Shown piece by piece: positions 8,401 to 12,588 of a stretch of 12,588 bases of DNA (the first letter of the stretch is position 1; every line of letters starts with the position of its first letter). Made by a program: the position numbers and the translations under genes. This DNA comes from an uncultured beta proteobacterium. GTDB taxonomy: Bacteria > Pseudomonadota > Gammaproteobacteria > Burkholderiales > Rhodocyclaceae. The stretch spans positions 1 through 12,588 of the forward strand of contig CAIZKA010000025.1 in the NCBI GenBank assembly GCA_903933395.1. Reading direction: 5' to 3'. Under the pieces are notes generated by a model. The model did not search any database. It was not told the DNA's origin and saw only the letters and a list, made by a program, of their open reading frames with translations.

Positions 8401-8632
8401 CCATCGCTGCCCGCAGTCTGGCGACCCGCTCGGGTTCGGGTTTGTAGCTTTGCAGCAGCAAGACCAGGTCGGCAATGGTCGGTGGCGGCGAGGCATCGAC
8501 CACGGGCACCTGGGCGACCGCGGCAGAATTCACCACTTGGGCCGGCGCGGCGGTCGCCAACAGCATGAACACCGCCCCCCACCACAGGCTCAAGACATTC
8601 CCCATCAGGTTTTGGCATCGACGACGTGTCAT
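5411..8632 (-). CDS. Exported TPR-CHAT protein (caspase/separase-like peptidase)
   Basis: 1073-residue protein. The N-terminus (RRR, then a hydrophobic stretch at about 13-29, then AAPA before Gln32) reads as a Sec signal with cleavage near Ala31, so it probably acts outside the cytoplasm. Helical repeats with TPR-like signatures fill about 90-500, for example LAQTLNAQGRLDEAELLL (near 288) and RAMALHRAGRLDEARREF (near 452). A charged helix at about 585-625 may be a coiled coil. From about 638 to the end is a CHAT domain: ALLPNEALLSIYV, EALGQIPFSLLP, FATHGLVPGD with His919, LVVLSACNTA with Cys969, AVLATHWPVET and HPAFWAPYALYGDP. His919/Cys969 are the expected clan CD dyad, so activity is plausible. 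The substrate is unknown. Convergent with mutL, divergent from miaA. No Shine-Dalgarno is obvious; Met10 is an alternative start. Confidence 0.9.
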   Translation of the reverse strand: MTRRRCQNLMGNVLSLWWGAVFMLLATAAPAQVVNSAAVAQVPVVDASPPPTIADLVLLLQSYKPEPERVARLRAAMEEPVPATGDSGQLAIAWHTKALAAGELHEVERRGEYLAKAMEHARGIKSENPSGLGSYPRVRSEYADNLALATGVTAALDSFAEFAADLEKGPPNGFLIHAYCQMTGYYLHLADVERARITLGKAEAIFKQLAQRQRAALNLPGWTRQIEVARGGVLRREGRLEDEERAFLAALRQAGDHVAQLDSRREAGKWAPPASRPEEGSDSTRIYLAQTLNAQGRLDEAELLLRDVLKRSLARDGRNSPTVGRALSVLHAVFSNRGRYAEALVLAEWADKTLAEAGVAERAPMRLNARIGLANALGTVNRHNEAATLIDRIRSKLTDDTRLEEGFAQGTLSSIRTFNAVGRVADALRDGDNLLARQTRNFGADHYYTAETRAYRAMALHRAGRLDEARREFERAIAVLIDPARVVGKQKVSAARTYRLRYILNEYLGVLVGRKGTGIGKDIAEAFRVADVARWQSVQKAVTGSALRAGAGSPELGARIKRVQDADDELEAVYKNLISQRSAPPDRQLPAVIAAMEARIAGLQKEQQSDLAEIRRQFPQYDALVSPRPADLATARKALLPNEALLSIYVTPGGSYVWATGTGGALHFHFSPQNAAWIAAMVKRLRGSVDFSGTAGPGRKGFDLEAGAALYQELLAPVQGAWERADTLLVVANEALGQIPFSLLPTAAAAAGEGVAGLPLSELRQTPWLARKLAIAYVPSISALVTLRSLPAIKGQRGPFIGFGDPEFGTQSEKSPSAGTGVKRGAGKAPPRVRNLQINHASKWDESIASVDAIPAAPAVETGMPILTPLPDTRDEILAIATALGADIPTHTFFGARANRTNALDGDIGKQRVVAFATHGLVPGDLPGLDQPALALAPHAGHAMYDGLLKLEDILKLTMNADLVVLSACNTAAADGNGAEAVSGLGRGFFYAGARAVLATHWPVETVSARELVTQLFERYAKDGKLTRAKALQQAMLEMIDSGVALNDSGKPEFSYAHPAFWAPYALYGDPGR

Positions 8633-8651
8633 TTGAACCCGTTAGACTACA

Positions 8652-8661
8652 GGCTTAAGCC
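8652..8661. promoter_or_regulatory. GGCTTAAGCC palindrome in CHAT/miaA spacer
   Basis: A perfect 10-bp palindrome lies in the 45-bp spacer between the divergent CHAT and miaA starts. Its position would suit an operator acting on one or both genes. No clear sigma-70 promoter is visible for either gene (TTGAAC at 8633-8638 is the best -35-like match for miaA, with a poor -10). The role is inferred from position only. Confidence 0.25.
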
Positions 8662-8677
8662 ATCCTCTTCCACCCGC

Positions 8678-9613
8678 ATGCGCCACCCCCCCGCAATACT
8701 TCTCATCGGCCCTACTGCCAGCGGCAAGACGGCCCTGGCGCTCGAACTGGCAGTGCGCTTTCCCTGCGACATCATCAGCATCGATTCGGCGCAGGTGTTC
8801 CGCGACATGAACGTCGGCACGGCCAAGCCCGACGCGGCGACGCTGGCGCGCTTTCCGCACCGGCTGATCGACCTCATAACCCCGGAAGAACGCTACTCGG
8901 CGGCAGCCTTTCGCAGCGATGCGCTGCGCGAAATGACGGACATCAACGCGGCGGGCCGCGTTCCGCTGCTGGTGGGCGGCACCATGCTCTACGTGAAGGC
9001 GCTGCGTGAAGGACTTGCCGATCTGCCGCAGGCAGACGCCGCCTTGCGTACCGGAATCGATACCGAAGCAGCCGAGCGCGGCTGGCCGGCCCTGCATGGC
9101 GAGCTGGCGCGTCTCGACCCGGACACCGCGGCACGCCTCAAACCCACCGATGCCCAGCGCATCCAGCGCGCGCTGGAAGTGTTGCGCCTCTCCGGCCGCA
9201 CCCTCGGCAGTTTCTTCGCCGAGCAGCAGGCGGCCGCGCCGCCCTTCTCCATCCTGACCCTGGCCCTGGTCCCGGAAGATCGCGGCGCCTTGCACCGGCG
9301 CATCGAGCAGCGCTTCGACGCCATGCTGAATGCCGGCCTGGTCGAGGAAGTACTGATGCTGCGCGAGAAGTACCGGCTCGACGGCAGCCTGCCCTCGATG
9401 CGCTGCGTCGGTTATCGCCAGGTCTGGGACATGCTGGAAGGGACCTTGCCGCGCGCCGAGCTGCGCGATCGCGGCGTATTCGCCACGCGCCAGTTCGCCA
9501 AGCGGCAATTGACCTGGCTGAAGAGCATGGATGAGCTGCGGGTCTTCGATCCGCTGGCCGGCGACCCGACGCCAGCGCTATTGTCCGCGGTCGCCGCCCA
9601 CCTCAATCAATAG
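8678..9613 (+). CDS. miaA: tRNA dimethylallyltransferase MiaA
   Basis: 311-residue cytosolic enzyme that moves the dimethylallyl group from DMAPP to N6 of A37 in tRNAs reading UNN codons, the first step toward ms2i6A37. The length is normal. Motifs: P-loop GPTASGKT at 11-18, SIDSAQVFRDMNVGTAKP at 34-51 (catalytic Asp36 and the substrate-binding segment), GGTMLYVKAL at 100-109, DAQRIQRALEVLRLSGR at 158-174, MRCVGYRQVWD at 241-251 and ATRQFAKRQLTWLK at 269-282. The ATG at 8678 is chosen because family homology begins right there (PPAILLIGPTASGKT). The upstream bases are C-rich, without a Shine-Dalgarno. It is often found straight after mutL; here a gene on the other strand intervenes. Its stop lies 44 bp from the purM stop, facing it, with no clear terminator between. 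Confidence 0.96.
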   Translation: MRHPPAILLIGPTASGKTALALELAVRFPCDIISIDSAQVFRDMNVGTAKPDAATLARFPHRLIDLITPEERYSAAAFRSDALREMTDINAAGRVPLLVGGTMLYVKALREGLADLPQADAALRTGIDTEAAERGWPALHGELARLDPDTAARLKPTDAQRIQRALEVLRLSGRTLGSFFAEQQAAAPPFSILTLALVPEDRGALHRRIEQRFDAMLNAGLVEEVLMLREKYRLDGSLPSMRCVGYRQVWDMLEGTLPRAELRDRGVFATRQFAKRQLTWLKSMDELRVFDPLAGDPTPALLSAVAAHLNQ

Positions 9614-9657
9614 TCGGCGCCGGTGACACGGTAAAACGCGGCAAGCGCGCGGCAATC

Positions 9658-10707
9658 TCAGACAACGATGGTCTGTGCCTGGCCTTCGCCGCGCGCCTTG
9701 ATCAGGCCGATGTGATGAACCTGTTCGCCTGCCGCGGCGAGCAGTTGCATCGCCGCACCGGCGTCGGCCTCGGCGACAATTACCACCATGCCGATGCCGC
9801 AGTTGAAGACGCGATGCATTTCGGCGTCGGCGATCTGGCCTTCCTGCTGCAGCCACTGGAACAGCGGCGGCAGGGGCCACTCGCTGCGCTCGATGACGGC
9901 CGTCAGGTGTTGCGGCAATACCCGCGGAATGTTCTCGGTCAGGCCGCCGCCGGTGATGTGCGCCATGCCCTTGACATGATCGGACTGCAGCAGCGCGAGC
10001 AGCGACTTGACGTAAATGCGCGTCGGCGCCATCACCGCATCGGCCAGCGGCACGCCGCCGATATCCATCTTCAAGTCCGGCCTGGCGCGCTCGAGGATCT
10101 TGCGGATCAGCGAATAGCCGTTGGAATGCGCGCCGGATGAGGCCAGGCCGAGCACCACGTCGCCGGCATGGATGTTGCGGCCGTCGATGATCTTCGACTT
10201 CTCGACGGCGCCGACCGCGAAGCCGGCCAGGTCGTATTCGCCGTCAGGGTACATGCTGGGCATTTCCGCCGTCTCGCCGCCGATCAGCGCACAGCCGGCA
10301 AGTTCGCAGCCGCGCGCGATGCCTTCGACCACGGTCGCCGCCGTATTCACATCCAGCCGGCCGCAGGCGAAGTAATCGAGGAAGAACAGCGGCTCGGCAC
10401 CCTGCACCAGGATGTCATTGACGCTCATGGCGACGAGATCCTGGCCGACCGTGTCGTGGCGGTTCCACTGGAAGGCCAGCTTGAGCTTGGTGCCGACGCC
10501 GTCGGTGCCCGACACCAGCACCGGCTCGCGATATTTCTTCGAAAGTTCGAAGAGGGCGCCGAAGCCGCCGATGCCGGCCAGCACTTCCGGCCGCATGGTG
10601 CGTTTCGCCGCGGGCTTGATGCGTTCGACCAGCGCATCGCCGGCATCGATATCGACGCCCGCATCGCGATAGGTGAGCGGGGACGGGGATGAACTGGAAA
10701 CTGTCAA
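9658..10707 (-). CDS. purM: Phosphoribosylformylglycinamidine cyclo-ligase PurM
   Basis: AIR synthetase: closes FGAM to AIR with ATP, the fifth step of cytosolic IMP synthesis, two steps after PurN. 349 residues, normal for the family. Motifs: LTYRDAGVDIDAGDALV at 11-27, GGFGALFEL at 47-55, VSGTDGVGTKLKLA at 65-78 (ATP-binding loop), GGETAEMPSMYPDGEYDLAG at 143-162, then ASSGAHSNGYSLIRKIL, HITGGGLTENIPRVLP and FNCGIGMV. The start appears to be TTG at 10705-10707: no ATG or GTG lies between the upstream stop region and the conserved LTYRDAG block, and AAGGA (10715-10719 on the plus strand) sits 7 nt before the TTG. The weak start codon may lower translation. It is divergent from hda across 182 bp and convergent with miaA. 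Confidence 0.95.
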   Translation of the reverse strand: MTVSSSSPSPLTYRDAGVDIDAGDALVERIKPAAKRTMRPEVLAGIGGFGALFELSKKYREPVLVSGTDGVGTKLKLAFQWNRHDTVGQDLVAMSVNDILVQGAEPLFFLDYFACGRLDVNTAATVVEGIARGCELAGCALIGGETAEMPSMYPDGEYDLAGFAVGAVEKSKIIDGRNIHAGDVVLGLASSGAHSNGYSLIRKILERARPDLKMDIGGVPLADAVMAPTRIYVKSLLALLQSDHVKGMAHITGGGLTENIPRVLPQHLTAVIERSEWPLPPLFQWLQQEGQIADAEMHRVFNCGIGMVVIVAEADAGAAMQLLAAAGEQVHHIGLIKARGEGQAQTIVV

Positions 10708-10770
10708 GATGAAGTCCTTGGAAACGCGGGCGGAATGAAGGGGAACAGCAAGGATTGGCGATGGATGGGC

Positions 10771-10776
10771 GATAAT
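10771..10776 (+). promoter_or_regulatory. Possible -10 box for the hda unit
   Basis: GATAAT, one base from consensus, in the purM/hda spacer. It predicts transcription from about 10783, about 35 nt before the short open frame at 10818 and about 105 nt before hda. No good -35 hexamer lies at 16-18 bases, so this is tentative. Confidence 0.3.
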
Positions 10777-10805
10777 CCGCGCTGGAAACCACAGCGAACC
10801 TGCGA

Positions 10806-10817
10806 ATTTTACCGGAA
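10806..10817. promoter_or_regulatory. ATTTTACCGGAA element, purM/hda spacer
   Basis: Second exact copy of the 12-mer seen at 3612-3623, again in a divergent spacer. Read leftward it offers TAAAAT as a -10 for purM, with a leader of about 90 nt. Read rightward it ends directly against the ATG of the 23-codon open frame at 10818. It could be a shared promoter element or a regulator site. Confidence 0.4.
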
Positions 10818-10889
10818 ATGAACTCGTCCCCAGCCACCCAGCACCGCGACCGGCGACAGCCCGTCGACCGTTCCGTCCGGGGTGCCTGA
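10818..10889 (+). CDS. Possible 23-residue leader peptide before hda
   Basis: A short open frame of 23 codons, rich in Arg, Ser and Pro, starts at ATG 10818 and ends in TGA immediately before the hda ATG at 10890, with no base between. GGAA precedes it at 10814-10817, too close to be an ideal Shine-Dalgarno. Because hda itself has only a weak GGGGTG upstream, ribosomes ending here could re-initiate at hda. It may also be a remnant of a deleted upstream gene, or chance. No homology is recognised. Low confidence that it is translated. Confidence 0.2.
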   Translation: MNSSPATQHRDRRQPVDRSVRGA

Positions 10890-11585
10890 ATGGATGCGCG
10901 GCAACAGCAGATGCTGCTCGACCTGAAGCTGGAGCAGCCGCCGACGCTGGAGAATTTCGTCATCGGCGCCAACGCCGAACTGGTCGAACGCCTGCGCGGT
11001 CTGGGCGGCACCGGAAATTTCGAAGCTCTCTATCTCTGGGGCCACCCGGGCTGCGGCAAGACCCACCTCTTGGCGGCCACCGCCGCGAGCGCGCAGAGCC
11101 GACGACCCGTGCTCCATCTGCCTGCAGCCGAAGCAGGGGCCGAATTGCCGCTCGCCCCCGGCAGCCTGCTGATCATCGACGACATGCAGCAACTCGGCGC
11201 CGAGGCCCAGATCGCGCTGTTTCGTGCCTTCAACGCGGCACGCTTCCTCGGCCTCGCCCTGCTGCTGGCGGGCAGCGAGCCGCCCCTGCGCCTGGGCCTG
11301 CGCGAAGACCTGCGCACCCGCATCGGCCAGACCCTGATCTACGAAATCCAGTCGCTATCGGATGACGAAAAAGGCGCGGCACTGCGCCGCCATGCGATCG
11401 AACGCGGCATGCTGATGGATCCCGGCGTGGTGCATTACCTGCTGCGCCACGGCCGCCGCGACCTGCCCTCGCTGATGGCCATGCTGAACAACCTCGACCG
11501 CGCCTCGCTGGAACAGAAACGCCCGCCCACGCTGCCGCTGCTGCGTGAATTGATGCAGACCTCCTTCGACCTGGATAAAGAATGA
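10890..11585 (+). CDS. hda: DnaA regulatory inactivator Hda
   Basis: 231-residue AAA+ protein homologous to DnaA domain III. With the DNA-loaded beta clamp, Hda stimulates ATP hydrolysis by DnaA (RIDA), limiting initiation to once per cycle. Near the N-terminus QMLLDL at 7-12 fits the clamp-binding motif, followed by PPTLENFVIGANAELV. Walker A is GHPGCGKT at 51-58 and Walker B LLIIDD at 93-98. A sensor 1 region is LLLAGSEPP, and LREDLRTRIG at 138-147 holds the probable arginine finger. RRDLPSLMAMLNNLD at 189-203 is the lid/sensor 2 part. Length and domain order are normal, and no DNA-binding domain IV is present, as expected. The ATG at 10890 directly follows an upstream stop. The 3' end overlaps the HAD gene by ATGA, so the two are coupled. 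Confidence 0.93.
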   Translation: MDARQQQMLLDLKLEQPPTLENFVIGANAELVERLRGLGGTGNFEALYLWGHPGCGKTHLLAATAASAQSRRPVLHLPAAEAGAELPLAPGSLLIIDDMQQLGAEAQIALFRAFNAARFLGLALLLAGSEPPLRLGLREDLRTRIGQTLIYEIQSLSDDEKGAALRRHAIERGMLMDPGVVHYLLRHGRRDLPSLMAMLNNLDRASLEQKRPPTLPLLRELMQTSFDLDKE

Positions 11586-12247
11586 AACTCGCCCTGTTCG
11601 ACCTCGACAACACCTTGCTCAACGGCGATTCGGATTTCGAATGGGCGCAATTCCTGATCGGGAAAGGCGTACTTGACCGCGAAGTGCATGAAGCGACGAA
11701 CATCGAATTTTTCGAACAGTACAAGGCCGGCACGCTGGACATCCACGCCTTCCTCGATTTTCAGCTGGCGCCGCTGGCGCGTCATTCGCGTGCCGAACTC
11801 GACGCCTGGCACCGCGAATTCCTCGCCACGCGCATCCGCCCGCTGATCAGCCCGGCGGCGCGCACGCTGGTGCAACGGCACGCTGCCGCCGGCGACCTGC
11901 TGGCCATCGTCACCGCCACCAACAGCTTCGTCACAGGACCGATCGCCAGCGAGTTCGGCATTCCTCACCTGATCGCGACCATCCCGGCGCAGGAAGACGG
12001 CCGCTTCACCGGCCAGCCGCGCGGCACGCCCTCGTTTCGCGAAGGCAAGATCGAGCGCGTGAACGCCTGGCTCGAGTCGATCGGCCTTTGGCTCGGCAGC
12101 TTCGAGCAAAGCTGGTTCTACAGCGATTCGCACAACGACCTGCCTCTGCTGGAGAAAGTCACGCACCCCGTGGCGGTCGATGCCGACGCCACGCTGGCGC
12201 AGGTCGCCGCCGAGCGAAACTGGCTGCGGATCAGCCTGCGCGGCTAG
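11582..12247 (+). CDS. HAD-superfamily subclass IB phosphatase (SerB-like)
   Basis: 221-residue cytosolic haloacid-dehalogenase-type hydrolase. All four HAD motifs are present: FDLDNTLL with nucleophile Asp7 and general acid/base Asp9; VTATNS with Thr111; REGK with Lys156; and YSDSHNDLPLL with Asp182 and Asp186 for Mg2+. The helical cap between motifs I and II (about 18-90) marks the IB subfamily, which includes SerB, CicA and some histidinol-phosphatases. The substrate cannot be read from sequence; phosphoserine phosphatase, histidinol-phosphatase or a lipid phosphatase role are all possible. Its ATG overlaps the hda stop by four bases (ATGA), and it follows hda in other betaproteobacteria, so it is in the hda operon. 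It ends before a weak hairpin and the tRNA promoter. Confidence 0.9.
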   Translation: MKLALFDLDNTLLNGDSDFEWAQFLIGKGVLDREVHEATNIEFFEQYKAGTLDIHAFLDFQLAPLARHSRAELDAWHREFLATRIRPLISPAARTLVQRHAAAGDLLAIVTATNSFVTGPIASEFGIPHLIATIPAQEDGRFTGQPRGTPSFREGKIERVNAWLESIGLWLGSFEQSWFYSDSHNDLPLLEKVTHPVAVDADATLAQVAAERNWLRISLRG

Positions 12248-12273
12248 GCGCCGTAGAGGGCGCGCCGACTTTT
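12248..12273 (+). terminator. Weak hairpin after the HAD gene
   Basis: GCGCC (12248-12252) can pair with GGCGC (12259-12263) around loop GTAGAG, followed by GCCGAC and TTTT (12270-12273). The stem is short and the T-run is late and short, so at best this is an inefficient terminator for the hda-HAD unit. An alternative pairing, GGCGC at 12247-12251 with GCGCC at 12262-12266, is also possible. Confidence 0.28.
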
Positions 12274-12308
12274 GCCGGGCGCCTGGCAACAGCGGCCAAT
12301 GATTCGGG

Positions 12309-12314
12309 TATACT
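12309..12314 (+). promoter_or_regulatory. -10 box of the tRNA-Ser promoter
   Basis: TATACT lies 46 bases before the mature tRNA and is followed by a GC-rich stretch (CCGCCCCC). Such a GC-rich discriminator is typical of stable-RNA promoters under stringent (ppGpp) control. Only poor -35 candidates exist (CTGGCA at 12283-12288, spacing 20). It predicts a start near 12321 and a 5' leader of about 40 nt removed by RNase P. Confidence 0.5.
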
Positions 12315-12360
12315 CCGCCCCCTGCAAACGGCCGTGAGCGTAAAGCTCGTCGCCGTTTTC

Positions 12361-12453
12361 GGAGACGTGGCCGAGTGGTCGAAGGCACGCCCCTGCTAAG
12401 GGCGCATCTGGGCAAAACCTGGATCCAGGGTTCGAATCCCTGCGTCTCCGCCA
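12361..12453 (+). tRNA. tRNA-Ser, anticodon GCU
   Basis: 93 nt including an encoded CCA. The acceptor stem GGAGACG (12361-12367) pairs with CGTCTCC (12443-12449); the discriminator is G12450 and CCA is 12451-12453. The anticodon stem CGCCC (12388-12392) pairs with GGGCG (12400-12404) around loop CTGCTAA, giving anticodon GCT at 12395-12397, which reads AGC and AGU. The T arm is CAGGG-TTCGAAT-CCCTG. A long variable arm lies between the anticodon and T stems, as required for a class II serine tRNA. All stems are intact. It stands as a single-gene unit with its own promoter box and terminator. Confidence 0.97.
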
Positions 12454-12467
12454 GTGAATCAGACAGG

Positions 12468-12493
12468 ACGCCCCTTTCGGGGCGTTTTGTTTT
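12468..12493 (+). terminator. Intrinsic terminator of tRNA-Ser
   Basis: Stem ACGCCCC (12468-12474), loop TTTC, and GGGGCGT (12479-12485): seven perfect, mostly G-C pairs, followed directly by TTTTGTTTT (12485-12493). This is a textbook Rho-independent terminator, 14 nt after the tRNA CCA end. Confidence 0.92.
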
Positions 12494-12538
12494 GGCGTAT
12501 GCCATTCTGTAGATCAATTACGACTCGCTAGGAGTGGC

Positions 12539-12588
12539 CTAGTTCCTGTGGTCCGATTTCTCAGCCTCCGCCAGGATACGGTCAAGCA
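12539..12588 (-). CDS. Possible 3' end of a gene entering from the right
   Basis: On the minus strand one frame is open from the edge and ends at TAG (12539-12541), giving a 15-residue tail, LDRILAEAEKSDHRN. The mixture of charged and hydrophobic residues looks protein-like, and the other minus frames look less so. It is too short to name. It would be convergent with the tRNA, separated by its terminator. This could equally be noncoding DNA. Confidence 0.25.
   Translation of the reverse strand, partial: LDRILAEAEKSDHRN

Noticed and set aside
5411..8632. Base composition as proof of recent transfer of the CHAT gene
   Set aside because: By eye its GC-rich codon use resembles the neighbours, so composition does not support recent acquisition; a computed codon-usage comparison would be needed.
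9614..9657. Search for a bidirectional terminator between miaA and purM
   Set aside because: The 44-bp spacer has short GC-rich complementary pieces but no stable stem with a T-run on either strand.
11435..12517. Long open frame on the minus strand (360 codons) crossing the HAD gene and tRNA-Ser
   Set aside because: It runs antisense through an intact tRNA, its terminator and a well-supported phosphatase. The peptide around GFEPW is the familiar artefact of translating tRNA-Ser backwards.
1..12588. CRISPR arrays, insertion sequences, rRNA or riboswitches
   Set aside because: No spaced direct repeats, transposase-like proteins, terminal inverted repeats, rRNA segments or recognisable riboswitch cores were found on either strand.

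Overview
The window looks like a piece of a high-GC betaproteobacterial chromosome. It is probably Rhodocyclales-like, but that placement rests only on protein resemblance and gene order. Almost all of it is coding, on both strands, and no stretch over 200 bases lacks a gene. Most genes are core housekeeping: rRNA methylation, purine synthesis, mismatch repair, tRNA modification and replication control. No insertion sequence, CRISPR array or phage gene was recognised.

Left block (1-3582, minus strand). A tightly packed run is read from right to left: a DedA-family membrane protein, a small lipoprotein of unknown function, purN, a DUF3108 protein with a TonB-like proline-rich neck, and the 5' part of an RsmB/NOP-type rRNA cytosine methyltransferase cut by the window edge. 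Gaps are 2 nt, -1 nt, 2 nt and 31 nt, so one operon is likely.

Middle block (3641-9613). mutL (plus) and miaA (plus) lie in the same direction, as in the common mutL-miaA pair. A 3.2-kb gene on the opposite strand sits between them. It encodes a 1073-residue exported TPR-CHAT protein, a caspase/separase-like cysteine peptidase fold with the His/Cys dyad intact. Its stop codon directly abuts the mutL stop, and both stops lie inside one perfect 18-bp palindrome. This gene is the most unusual item in the window. MutL carries the endonuclease motif expected in bacteria that lack MutH.

Right block (9658-12588). purM (minus, TTG start) is convergent with miaA and divergent from an hda-HAD phosphatase pair (plus, ATGA overlap). 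A 23-codon open frame ends directly against the hda start codon. A complete tRNA-Ser(GCU) gene follows, with a -10 box, a GC-rich discriminator and a strong intrinsic terminator. The last ~95 bases are more AT-rich and may hold the 3' end of another minus-strand gene.

Functional links: PurN and PurM act in the same pathway, de novo IMP synthesis, from separate transcription units about 7.5 kb apart. MutL and Hda both work with the replication machinery through the beta clamp. MiaA, RsmB and tRNA-Ser belong to translation. The exported CHAT protein has no obvious partner in the window.
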